Shown piece after piece: positions 51,088 through 59,234 of a stretch of DNA of 64,000 nucleotides; the first letter of the stretch is position 1; every line of letters starts with the position of its first letter. The translations under genes and the position numbers were made by a program. The DNA is taken from assembly GCF_027158005.1 (NCBI RefSeq), contig NZ_JAPVLQ010000002.1, positions 372,001-436,000 of the forward strand, in the 5' to 3' direction. Source of the stretch: Rhodococcus sp. H36-A4 (GTDB lineage Bacteria; Actinomycetota; Actinomycetes; Mycobacteriales; Mycobacteriaceae). A model generated the notes under the pieces. It saw only the letters and a list, made by a program, of their open reading frames with translations. It made no database searches and was not told where the DNA came from.

Positions 51088-51943
51088 CAGTGGTCAGCTC
51101 GCTCAGTCTGCTCGAAATCCTCGCCAGGTCGAGGCCGCTACATCCAACTGTGAAGCTACCCAGCGGGACCGTGGCGTGAAACTGCGTCGGGACATCGGCG
51201 TCGTACAGCACGTCGATCAGATTGCAGAAGCGCTGGACTGCATTGTCGTCTGCATCCCTCAGTGCAGGAATGCCGCGGACTGTCAGGGAGCCGAGTCCTT
51301 CGATCATCGCCAGATAGTCACCCGTCGACCTGGGTTCGACACAGAGTTCGGCGAACGACCACCCGGAAGACGAATCCACCATCGACCATGTGCCCGTCGA
51401 GAATCTGGTCGAGGAGATTCCTTCGGCTCGATAATCTAGTGGTCCATCGACTGCGATTACCTGCATCCGAGATTCCAGCAGCGCGATCGTGGGCGCAAAC
51501 GCCTCGTGGAACAGTGGATTGGGCAACAGGCCTGCGGGTGGGTAGTTCGACGTCGCCACCAGCGTGACCCCGCGGGCGAACAGTTCGTCGAGCATGCGAG
51601 CGAGGAGCCTCGCGTCGCCGATATCGTGCACATGCAATTCGTCGAAGCACAACACGGCTATGTCTCCGAGCAGTTCGTCCAGGGCGTGCTTCAGCGAGAA
51701 TCCATGCCGAAAATACGACGCGTGGAGGTCACGAAAGAAGCTGTGGAAGTGCACTCGCTTCGTGGTGACACCGGTAATGGATTCGGCATAGTGGTCGAGG
51801 AGCCAGGTCTTGCCACGCCCGGCGGGCCCCCAGAGGTAGACACCTCGGATATCTGCACTGGCGAGAACGTCGGCAGCCGCAGCTTGGGCCTCGTCGAGTG
51901 TGAACGACGAGTCGAAGCCGGAACGGGGAACTCCAGGTCTCAT
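51062..51943 (-). CDS. AFG1/ZapE-like ATPase
   Basis: A 293-residue AAA-like ATPase. Walker A is GPAGRGKT (39-46), Walker B VLCFDELHV (Asp101/Glu102), with 'GVTLVATSNYPPAGLLPN' as the sensor region. ZapE in E. coli acts at the Z-ring; mitochondrial Afg1 in protein turnover. At 293 residues it is shorter than ZapE (375). The C-terminal residues are read through the hairpin repeat. ATG 51943 abuts an operator shared with the TetR gene. Confidence 0.82.
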   Translation of the reverse strand: MRPGVPRSGFDSSFTLDEAQAAAADVLASADIRGVYLWGPAGRGKTWLLDHYAESITGVTTKRVHFHSFFRDLHASYFRHGFSLKHALDELLGDIAVLCFDELHVHDIGDARLLARMLDELFARGVTLVATSNYPPAGLLPNPLFHEAFAPTIALLESRMQVIAVDGPLDYRAEGISSTRFSTGTWSMVDSSSGWSFAELCVEPRSTGDYLAMIEGLGSLTVRGIPALRDADDNAVQRFCNLIDVLYDADVPTQFHATVPLGSFTVGCSGLDLARISSRLSELTTESKRDTHC

Positions 51944-51946
51944 GAA

Positions 51947-51974
51947 CCTAGACTCTACACATGTAGAGTCTAGG
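51947..51974. promoter_or_regulatory. TetR operator shared by two divergent genes
   Basis: Two perfect 12-bp arms, CCTAGACTCTAC (51947-51958) and GTAGAGTCTAGG (51963-51974), are split by ACAT. The right arm ends on the first base of the TetR start codon, and the left arm begins four bases from the ATPase ATG. Binding would shut off both genes. The tight fit means the TetR mRNA has little or no leader. Confidence 0.8.
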
Positions 51975-52486
51975 TGATGGACCGTCGAACTGTGATTGCT
52001 GACGCTGCGATCTCGCTGATCGCACACTCCGGCGTGCGTTCGCTGACGCACCGAGCGATCGACTCGACACTCGAATTGTCTCCCGGCTCTACCTCGTATT
52101 ACTTCCGCACCAAGAAGGACCTGATCGATGCGGTGGTCGAACGAATCACGGAGTTCTCACGTGCAGCGTTCGGTCAAGCGACCTCCGGCGATCCCGTGGA
52201 GATGACGGTCGCCTACCTGGCAGATCTCCTGACCGAACGTGCGGATCAACTGAGAGCACGGCACGCGCTGACCATCGATCCGACTGTCGAACCCGCTGCG
52301 CGCGAGCGCCTGGCGCGGTGTCTGTTCTCAGCCGAGGGTGCCACTGAGCTGCTCGGCGACGCAGGGCAAGGCGAGGGGTTTCTCGCCCTGTGCGAAGGGC
52401 TCATCGCGGTTGCGTTGATGCGTGGGTACCGAGCTGAGTCACTACGGACCCCGGTAGCCAGATATCTCGATGGCCCCGGGGCGTAG
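51974..52486 (+). CDS. TetR-family transcriptional regulator
   Basis: A 170-residue regulator. The N-terminal helix-turn-helix is 'DAAISLIAHSGVRSLTHRAIDSTLELSPGSTSYYFRTKKDLIDAVVERI'. The start is GTG 51974 or ATG 51977. It probably represses itself and the divergent ATPase through the inverted repeat. The ligand pocket domain is short and gives no hint of effector. Confidence 0.9.
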   Translation: MMDRRTVIADAAISLIAHSGVRSLTHRAIDSTLELSPGSTSYYFRTKKDLIDAVVERITEFSRAAFGQATSGDPVEMTVAYLADLLTERADQLRARHALTIDPTVEPAARERLARCLFSAEGATELLGDAGQGEGFLALCEGLIAVALMRGYRAESLRTPVARYLDGPGA

Positions 52487-52498
52487 CGCGGGCAGAAA

Positions 52499-53311
52499 CT
52501 ATTTGGTGAACGCCAACGATTGGACGATCTGCAGGCCGAGCGACTCATCGCCGAGGTATTCGATCCGGTCGACCGCAGCGGAAGCGTCGATTCGGCCCCC
52601 ACACAGGCGGGTAAAGTCTCCGGATGGAAGCACGATCGTGACCGTCGCGGGGCCGGCCAGTTCTTCGACGACCTGTGCTCGCCCCGTGACGTCGACGTGT
52701 GCGCGGCGAGGCCGGCTACCGGTCAGGTCGAACGTGACCGACGAGCCGTCGGGTGCTTTGCCGAGTTTGCCGACGATGTATCCGAGTCCTTGGACGATCT
52801 CGTCGACCGAGTAGTCGGCGGAGACGCTGTCCGTACCACCGGGCGTACCGATGGCGTCGCGGATGTCCTGCTCGTGCATCCAGCAGTCGAACACCCGGAT
52901 ACGCATGAATCGGCCGTACGTCGCTTTTCCGGCAGGGGTCCACGACGGCGCGCCGAAGTCTTCGTCCGACATCGCTTCGAGAGTCCGAGCGCGATCGCCC
53001 GTGACCGTCCGGAACCGTTCGATCAACTCGGCAGGGCTCGAGTGGCTGAACGACTGAATCCATTTCTCGTTGAGCACGCCTATGTCGTTGTGTACGTGCC
53101 CGAGTGCGCTGACGTCGATGTCGGATTCAGGAGGCGTGTGCCCGGCGAGCGAGAGTTCGGTGCCGATGATGTGCGCGATCACATTGTGGACGCTCCAGCC
53201 CGGGCAGGGCGTGGAAGCGGCCCACTGGTCTTCGTCCAGTTCGCGCACCAGCGCGTCGATGGATGCCCACTCCTCGATCAGTGCCTTTACGATGCTGTCC
53301 TTGTCGATCAC
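52499..53311 (-). CDS. Mycothiol-dependent maleylpyruvate isomerase family (DinB-fold) protein
   Basis: A 270-residue protein of the actinobacterial maleylpyruvate-isomerase/TIGR03083-type group. 'LDEDQWAASTPCPGWSVHNVIAHIIGTELSLAGH' is the metal-binding N-terminal helix bundle, with His in AHI and in 'VFDCWMHEQDIRDAIG'. The C-terminal domain is sterol-carrier-like. Many members have no known substrate. GTG 53311 follows GGGAG. Confidence 0.82.
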   Translation of the reverse strand: MIDKDSIVKALIEEWASIDALVRELDEDQWAASTPCPGWSVHNVIAHIIGTELSLAGHTPPESDIDVSALGHVHNDIGVLNEKWIQSFSHSSPAELIERFRTVTGDRARTLEAMSDEDFGAPSWTPAGKATYGRFMRIRVFDCWMHEQDIRDAIGTPGGTDSVSADYSVDEIVQGLGYIVGKLGKAPDGSSVTFDLTGSRPRRAHVDVTGRAQVVEELAGPATVTIVLPSGDFTRLCGGRIDASAAVDRIEYLGDESLGLQIVQSLAFTK

Positions 53312-53389
53312 TGCGTGCTCCCGTTCGTTCGAGATTGTCCGGTCGGCCGGCTGTCGCGGTAGAAGTAATTGCTGCACAGGAGCGTTCGG

Positions 53390-54295
53390 CTACTTCCCGA
53401 AGTCGTACGTGATTCCGGTGAGTCTTTCGCTTGCGTGCCAAAGCTTTTCGGCAAGTTCCGCGTCCTGAGCTCTGGACGATATTTTGGCAGGGCCGGGGAC
53501 GCCCCTGGATTCGAACAACGAGCTCGGGCCGCTGTACGAACCCGGCCCGCCGCTCTCGAGGGCGTACAGCGTAGGAAGAGCACCTGCGCGCGCGGACTGG
53601 GATATGAACTTGAGCCCGATCGAAGCGGCGAGGGCGGCGATCTTCGAACTCCCCAAACCGTCCGGGCTGGTGTACAGCGCAGTCTCGGAAATACCCGGGT
53701 GCGCTGCATTGCTGGTGATCGAGATTCCCGCCCTGTCCAGCCTGCGTTGTAGTTCGAGAGCGAACAGTAGATTCGCGAGTTTCGAATTGGCATACATCCG
53801 CTGCGGTTGATAACCGTTGGTGGCTTGCAGGTCGTCGAAGTCCAACTTCGGTCCCTGCTTGTGTGCAACCGAGGAGACGGTGACGACCGTTGCGTGATCT
53901 GCTGCACGCAGATTCGGCAGCAGGTGGCCGGTCAATGCGAAGTGTCCCAGGTGGTTGGTTCCGAATTGGAGCTCGAAACCATCCTTGGTTTCCGCTCTCC
54001 TCGCAGGCATCATCACGCCCGCATTGTTGATCAGAACGTCGAGAGTCTTCGGGGCGGACTCGGCGAACTCGCGGACCGAACCGAGGTCGGCGAGGTCGAG
54101 GTGTGCGGTGTCGACAGTACCTTCGGGTGCTTCTGCGGCGATTTTCTCCGCCGCCCTGTTCGCCTTGTCCAAGTTTCGGCAGGCCAACGTGACGTGGTCA
54201 CCCTGCTTGACCAGTTCGAGTGCGGTGAAGTAACCGATACCGGTGTTTCCGCCGGTGAGAATGACATTTCGCTGCTTGTTGTCTGGCACGGGCAA
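53390..54295 (-). CDS. SDR oxidoreductase (retinol dehydrogenase / WWOX-like)
   Basis: A 301-residue short-chain dehydrogenase. TGGNTGIGYFTA is the cofactor loop, LINNAGVM and TNHLGHFALT follow, and YANSKLAN holds the Tyr and Lys. The arrangement is that of the retinol-dehydrogenase-like group common in actinobacteria. The start is TTG 54295 or GTG 54289. The substrate is not known. Confidence 0.87.
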   Translation of the reverse strand: MPVPDNKQRNVILTGGNTGIGYFTALELVKQGDHVTLACRNLDKANRAAEKIAAEAPEGTVDTAHLDLADLGSVREFAESAPKTLDVLINNAGVMMPARRAETKDGFELQFGTNHLGHFALTGHLLPNLRAADHATVVTVSSVAHKQGPKLDFDDLQATNGYQPQRMYANSKLANLLFALELQRRLDRAGISITSNAAHPGISETALYTSPDGLGSSKIAALAASIGLKFISQSARAGALPTLYALESGGPGSYSGPSSLFESRGVPGPAKISSRAQDAELAEKLWHASERLTGITYDFGK

Positions 54296-54375
54296 AGGTT
54301 ACCTTCGGCGAATCGGATCTGCCTATGACCGAAATAGGCGCAGGGTCGAGGAAGCGCCGGTCGATTTACCGCCCG

Positions 54376-54732
54376 CTAGTTCCAGAGCACGGCGACAATC
54401 ACATTCACGATCGCCAGTCCCCCGGCAGCATGGACCAAGTTCACCACTGGCTCGGAGCGCTTCTGGCGGGCGCGGGCTATCTCGGCACAGGCGACGACGG
54501 CCAAGCCGACGAGCAACTTCACGCCGATCTTCCCCATGTTGTAGTCCTTGCCCAGAGAATCCACGCTCTCGCCCAATCCGACGAGGACGATGCCGGCCAA
54601 GAATGCGATCCGCGCGCCCCACACCATCACCTCGGTGATCCGCGGTGCCTTGATCACGGTGAGATACCCGCCCACGATGGCGGCCATTGCGACAAGGTGT
54701 ACCAGCACCACGACGTTGTATACGAATTCCAT
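54376..54732 (-). CDS. Conserved four-helix membrane protein
   Basis: A 118-residue protein with helices at about 5-27, 35-55, 65-85 and 98-117. 'VHLVAMAAIVGGYLTVIKAPRITEVMVWGARIAFLAGIVLVGLGE' is found in small actinobacterial membrane proteins of unknown role. It lies alone between the SDR gene and the dihydroxyacetone kinase. Confidence 0.75.
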   Translation of the reverse strand: MEFVYNVVVLVHLVAMAAIVGGYLTVIKAPRITEVMVWGARIAFLAGIVLVGLGESVDSLGKDYNMGKIGVKLLVGLAVVACAEIARARQKRSEPVVNLVHAAGGLAIVNVIVAVLWN

Positions 54733-54835
54733 GTCGTCACCCTATCGGTGACGACCAGCAATAATGAGCAGTCGATGCGATGTCGCATCACGCCCGGTCA
54801 GGGCGGCAGCCGTTCTCTCTGTCTAGTGTGGAGAG

Positions 54836-56518
54836 ATGTTCGTCAACTCAGCCGACACGTTTGTTGCCGACGCCCTCCGCGGCCTGGTGGCTTCCACCGG
54901 CGACATTGCCTGGCAACCCGATCCAGGATTTCTTTCCCGGCGCGACCGAATCCCGCAGGGACGGGTCGCGTTGCTGTCCGGCGGCGGATCAGGCCACGAA
55001 CCGATGCACGCAGGCTTCATCGGCGAAGGGATGCTCACCGCAGTCTGCCCTGGGCTGGTGTTCACCTCACCGAACGCACTGCAGGTGCATGAAGCGTCCA
55101 AGGCGATCAGTGCAGGCGGCGGTGTGTTGCACATCGTGAAGAACTACACCGGTGATGTGATGAACTTCCACATCGCTCGGGAGTTGTTGCGCGAGGACGG
55201 TATCGAGACGGATTTCGTCCTGGTCGACGACGACGTCGCGACCGAACGTTCCGATGGGGACGGTCCAGGTCGGCGCGGGACTGCAGCGACGGTCGTCGTC
55301 GAAAAGATATGTGGTGCAGCGGCTCAGCGGGGGGACTCGCTCGATGCGGTTGCAGCGCTCGGTCGACGGGTCGCATCGAACTCGCGCAGCATGGCGGTGG
55401 CCCTGGGTCCGTGCACTCTCCCCGGTTCGGCTTCACCGTCGTTCGACCTGCCCGAAGACGAGATCGAATTGGGCATCGGTATCCATGGTGAGCGCGGAAC
55501 GTCCCGTGTTCCGACGATGTCGGCGCGAGACATCGTCGCCGAGTTGGCGGGCGCCGTGGTGGCCTCGCTCGCGCTCGAACGCGGCGACACCGTGCTCGCA
55601 TTCGTCAACGGTTTGGGTGGCACCCATCCACTGGAACTGCATCTACTGTTCGGCGAGCTGGCAGAGTACCTGTCGGACAAGGGAATAGCTATTGCCCGCA
55701 CCCTCGTCGGGAGCTTCGTAACGGCACTGGACATGGCAGGCGCTTCGATCACGCTGGTCCGTGTGGACGAGGAGGTCCTTCGACTGTGGGACGCGCCGAC
55801 ATCTGCGCCCGGGTGGCCCAACACGCCGCAATCTGAGTACCGCGGTGTCGGCGAGCGAGGCAGCTTCGGCCCGAGCTTCACCCCTAGCGTAACGAGCAGT
55901 GACACAAGCGTATTCGTCGGCAAGTGGATATCGAGTTGGGTGCGGCGCGTACTCGACGAAGAGCCGGCATTGACAGATTTGGACCGGAAAGCCGGGGATG
56001 GGGACTTCGGAACCAACATGGTGGCCGCGCTCCATCGACTCGATCTCGACAGCATCCGCGAAGAACTCCCGGCTGCAACGGTATTCGAGGCAGTGTCCGA
56101 GGCGTACCTGGGTCACGCGGGTGGAACTTCCGGCGCACTGTTCGGGTTATGGTTTCGGCAGTTCTACCGTGAACTCGGTGAGACCGTGGACCTCGACACC
56201 ATCGTGCGCGCTGCACGGAACGGCCTGGACAGCATCACCGAACTCGGCGGCGCACAGGTCGGCGACAAGACCATGGTCGACGCCCTTGCTCCTGCCGTGG
56301 CGGCGTTGGAAGAGGCGACGTCACTGGTGGCCGGACTCCATGCGGCCGCCGCGGCTGCCAAGGAAGGTGCCGCATCCACCAGCGAATTGACGGCGAACCG
56401 CGGCCGCGCGTCGTATGTCGGCGACGCGGCCCGCGGCGTCACCGACCCGGGCGCGCTGGTGATGGCGTGGTACTTCGAGGCCGCGTCGGATGCTGCCGAG
56501 TCAGTGCTCGCCCAATGA
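54836..56518 (+). CDS. ATP-dependent dihydroxyacetone kinase, DhaK-DhaL fusion
   Basis: A 560-residue kinase. The DhaK part (1-about 330) has GGGSGHEP (49-56) and the substrate-binding His217 in GIGIHGERG. The DhaL part (from about 350) has LDRKAGDGDFGTNM, which binds Mg-ADP, and GGTSGALFG. Fusion of both with ATP as phosphate donor is the Citrobacter-type enzyme. It makes dihydroxyacetone phosphate for glycolysis. It may serve glycerol use. It overlaps the convergent GAF gene by 18 bp. Confidence 0.93.
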   Translation: MFVNSADTFVADALRGLVASTGDIAWQPDPGFLSRRDRIPQGRVALLSGGGSGHEPMHAGFIGEGMLTAVCPGLVFTSPNALQVHEASKAISAGGGVLHIVKNYTGDVMNFHIARELLREDGIETDFVLVDDDVATERSDGDGPGRRGTAATVVVEKICGAAAQRGDSLDAVAALGRRVASNSRSMAVALGPCTLPGSASPSFDLPEDEIELGIGIHGERGTSRVPTMSARDIVAELAGAVVASLALERGDTVLAFVNGLGGTHPLELHLLFGELAEYLSDKGIAIARTLVGSFVTALDMAGASITLVRVDEEVLRLWDAPTSAPGWPNTPQSEYRGVGERGSFGPSFTPSVTSSDTSVFVGKWISSWVRRVLDEEPALTDLDRKAGDGDFGTNMVAALHRLDLDSIREELPAATVFEAVSEAYLGHAGGTSGALFGLWFRQFYRELGETVDLDTIVRAARNGLDSITELGGAQVGDKTMVDALAPAVAALEEATSLVAGLHAAAAAAKEGAASTSELTANRGRASYVGDAARGVTDPGALVMAWYFEAASDAAESVLAQ

Positions 56519-56992
56519 GGAGAGAAACACTCGCGCCAGTGCTTCGAGACCGGTTTGATCGTCGGCATCGAACCGATTCGTTCTCGGGCTGTCGAGGTCG
56601 AAGACTCCGATCAACTTGCCATCGCGGCTGAGCGGAACCACCAACTCCGATCGCGTGGCAGCATCACAAGCGATATGTCCGGGGAAGGCATGGACGTCGT
56701 CGACACGCTGTGTCGTAAGGGTTGTCGCTGCGGCCCCGCACACTCCTTTGTCGAGTGCGATGCGCACGCACGCAGGCTGCCCCTGAAACGGTCCGACGAC
56801 CAGCTCGACGCCGTCGTACAGGTAGAAACCGGCCCAGTTGACCTCGGGGAGCGCGTGATAGACCAGAGCCGAAATGTTGGCGGCATTGGCGATGCGATCC
56901 GACTCCCCGGACACCAGCGCTCGAGCCTGCTGTACCAATTGGGCGTACTGCTCGGTCTTGGTACCGGCAAGTGAGGTGGAGGTGAACGACAT
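56501..56992 (-). CDS. Free methionine-(R)-sulfoxide reductase (GAF domain)
   Basis: A 163-residue GAF protein of the fRMsr type. The three redox Cys are Cys75 (GQPACVRI), Cys85 (GVCGAAA) and Cys109 (HIACDAAT). 'VNWAGFYLYDGVELVVGPFQGQPACVRI' is characteristic. It repairs free Met-R-sulfoxide. The start is ATG 56992. Confidence 0.92.
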   Translation of the reverse strand: MSFTSTSLAGTKTEQYAQLVQQARALVSGESDRIANAANISALVYHALPEVNWAGFYLYDGVELVVGPFQGQPACVRIALDKGVCGAAATTLTTQRVDDVHAFPGHIACDAATRSELVVPLSRDGKLIGVFDLDSPRTNRFDADDQTGLEALARVFLSSLGEH

Positions 56993-57002
56993 GGGCCCGA
57001 GT

Positions 57003-57227
57003 CTATTTCTTCGGAACCTTGCCCCTGGCACTGAGGCGACCTGCCGCGAATCCGACAGCGAACAGCACCAGCAGTATCAGCCATAGAGGTGAGGTGACGT
57101 TCAGCCAGAACAGCTCGATGGTGGTTCTGTACCGGTTCTGGGCGATGAATACCGCCGCGAGAATCACCAGGACGATGGATATCCAATGATTTCGGACGAT
57201 GCCCAGTGCTCGATCTTTTCCCGACAT
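57003..57227 (-). CDS. LapA-domain (DUF1049) small membrane protein
   Basis: A 74-residue protein with two helices at about 11-28 and 42-62 and 'FIAQNRYRTTIELFWLNVTSPLWLILL', the LapA/DUF1049 pattern. It sits 10 bp upstream of the GAF gene on the same strand. Function in actinobacteria unknown. Confidence 0.8.
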   Translation of the reverse strand: MSGKDRALGIVRNHWISIVLVILAAVFIAQNRYRTTIELFWLNVTSPLWLILLVLFAVGFAAGRLSARGKVPKK

Positions 57228-57287
57228 ACACCGAAAAGCTACCTTCTCAGAGCGACTCTCGGTGGCGAACCGCACACAGCTCTCACT

Positions 57288-57944
57288 TCACCGAACCCAG
57301 TCGCGGCCTATGCTCGCGCCGAGGACGACGAGGTACAGCGACATTCCCCCGACTTGAATCCGCTGCGCGATACCGAGTCCATACTCTCCGGGCAGGTTGT
57401 CGGCGATCAGCAACCACGCCGTCGCCACCGAGGTGACGATCAGAACTGCTGTCCCGATAGTACGTAAGAGCGGCATCGACCGGTACCGAAACGACGCTAT
57501 CGTGAACGCGAGCATGGCGGTGAAAACGGCAAACACTGCGATCGTGCTGGTGAGCGCATGAATGTGGTGCAACTGCGGAAAGAGACCGCTCGGCTCGACA
57601 GGGCAGCTGGGGTCGTTCTCGGCCACACACTCGATCGGCAATTGGGAATCTGCGATCGTGGCAATCCCGAAAATGCCGAGAGCGATCCAGCCGAGTGTCG
57701 TGAGGCGATGTCGTCGAATCCACCACAACCCCAGGACCGCGGCAAGAACAAGAAGCAGCCCGGTGATCAGATCGGCCGTGCCGAAGAATTCCTTGTAAGG
57801 CTGATCGGCGGCATCGAGCTCACTGAGAAACGAGTGCGCCGGATCCAATCCTGTGTCGAGAAAGAACTCCGCCACCCATGCCGAGTACAACAGCCCGGCG
57901 ACTATCGAAATCACCATCAGCGTGGTGGCTTTCCGTTGCGTCAC
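57288..57944 (-). CDS. DUF998 family membrane protein
   Basis: A 218-residue protein with six predicted helices. 'LDTGLDPAHSFLSELDAADQPYKEFFGTADLITG' and 'HHIHALTSTIAVFAVFTAML' fit the DUF998 pattern. A loop with CVAENDPSC may form a disulfide. GTG 57944 is chosen because the preceding frame is antisense to vsr. It starts 10 bp after the Vsr stop. Confidence 0.78.
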   Translation of the reverse strand: MTQRKATTLMVISIVAGLLYSAWVAEFFLDTGLDPAHSFLSELDAADQPYKEFFGTADLITGLLLVLAAVLGLWWIRRHRLTTLGWIALGIFGIATIADSQLPIECVAENDPSCPVEPSGLFPQLHHIHALTSTIAVFAVFTAMLAFTIASFRYRSMPLLRTIGTAVLIVTSVATAWLLIADNLPGEYGLGIAQRIQVGGMSLYLVVLGASIGRDWVR

Positions 57945-57954
57945 TCCCGCCACC

Positions 57955-58389
57955 CTAGTTCTCCGGCCGCGCCGAGCCATCTTCGTCGAGTGCACGAGTG
58001 ACCTTGTCGGCTGCGTCTCGGGCCGCCTCGTGCTCCCAGACGCGCACGACGGTCCACCCCGCAGCATCCAATCGGGCATCGGTATCACGGTCGCGGACCA
58101 CGTTGGCGGCAAGTTTGTCGGTCCACCACTGTGCGTTGTTGCGGGGCGAGGTGGCGTGAACAGAGCAGCTGTGCCAGAAACAACCGTCGACGTACACGGC
58201 CACTTTGCGTCGCGGGAACACGACGTCGGCGCGTCGACGTAAACCTTTCAGCGGAGCCCGATCGACGAAGTACCGCAGGCCACGGCGATGGAGTTCACGA
58301 CGCAGCGCCAGTTCGGGACCCGTGTCGCGCCGACGCTGCTTGCTCAGACGCGCGCTGGTTGCGGCATCGGTGCGCGGGCGATCGGCCAC
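57955..58389 (-). CDS. vsr: Very short patch repair endonuclease (Vsr)
   Basis: A 144-residue nuclease. 'RDTGPELALRRELHRRGLRYFVDRAPLKGLRRRADVVFPRRKVAVYVDGCFWHSC' holds the catalytic Asp (DVVF) and the FWHSC segment; 'GWTVVRVWEHE' is the last core strand. Vsr nicks T:G mismatches that arise when 5-methylcytosine deaminates. It starts five bases after the endonuclease stop in the restriction cassette, which is its usual genomic place. Confidence 0.9.
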   Translation of the reverse strand: MADRPRTDAATSARLSKQRRRDTGPELALRRELHRRGLRYFVDRAPLKGLRRRADVVFPRRKVAVYVDGCFWHSCSVHATSPRNNAQWWTDKLAANVVRDRDTDARLDAAGWTVVRVWEHEAARDAADKVTRALDEDGSARPEN

Positions 58390-58394
58390 GTGAA

Positions 58395-59234
58395 CTAGCT
58401 GTCTTCGCTGTCTTCGGGTTCGGACCAGGTGGGCGCGAATCGGTTTCTGCGCTCGACCTCGCCGTGCACAAGTGCGACGAACTCTTCGAACGACAATGTC
58501 TGGGCGTCGGAAGGACGTCCATTCCGCGGTGGGGACTCGTCGACGTCGAAGAACCGGACCTCACCGCGATCAGGGCCGTCCGGCTCGTAGAGGCCGATGA
58601 ATACCTTCTCGAACAGGTCGTAACGCGTGTCCTCGGCGCCCAGATCGACCCACATTTTCCCGGTCCCGCCGACGACCGGACGTTTTCCGCGACCGGAGCG
58701 TTTGGACAGCGTCGTCACATGATGCGCGAACGAGGACTTGCCGATGTCGCTCGCCTTCGCCGGATCTCCGTCATCACACGTCGACAGGGGCTCGAACATG
58801 ACCGCGATCAGGACGCTGTACGGCTGGCGCTGATGCAACACCATCGCCTCACCGCGCAGTTCGTGGTCGTTTCGGACGATGTTCTTGGTCCAACGCCCCA
58901 ACTTGCCGGTCCTCGGGCTGTAGTCCTGAAAGCTGTAGGTCTTGATCGACACACACAGAATCAGGCCCAGCGTCGGGTCGAGCGCCTTGACGTCGAGTCT
59001 TTTACGGCCTTTTGCGACGTCGACCTGCGCTTCCTGGCCCATCCCCATCGCGTCGGGAGTGATTCCCGGATAGTGGGGCCGCAACGCGTCGGCCACCGTC
59101 TGCGCGAGATGGTTCGACAAGCGTTGGGCGTAGTTCTTTTTGTCGCTGCGGTCTGCGCTCGGAGATGGCTTGGCCCCGGCCAACGTCAATGGCCGCGCCA
59201 GCGCGGGAGGGTCTGGAAACAAGTGATCGCTCAT
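58395..59234 (-). CDS. Putative type II restriction endonuclease
   Basis: A 279-residue protein in the position of the restriction enzyme: its ATG overlaps the methylase stop (ATGA) and vsr follows. I do not recognise the family by sequence. A possible PD-(D/E)XK core is RLDVKALDPTLGLILCVSIKT (about 74-94), with SIK in place of ExK. Several Trp and basic residues follow. No frame shift is seen. The cut site is unknown but should match the 5-methylcytosine methylase. Confidence 0.7.
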   Translation of the reverse strand: MSDHLFPDPPALARPLTLAGAKPSPSADRSDKKNYAQRLSNHLAQTVADALRPHYPGITPDAMGMGQEAQVDVAKGRKRLDVKALDPTLGLILCVSIKTYSFQDYSPRTGKLGRWTKNIVRNDHELRGEAMVLHQRQPYSVLIAVMFEPLSTCDDGDPAKASDIGKSSFAHHVTTLSKRSGRGKRPVVGGTGKMWVDLGAEDTRYDLFEKVFIGLYEPDGPDRGEVRFFDVDESPPRNGRPSDAQTLSFEEFVALVHGEVERRNRFAPTWSEPEDSEDS

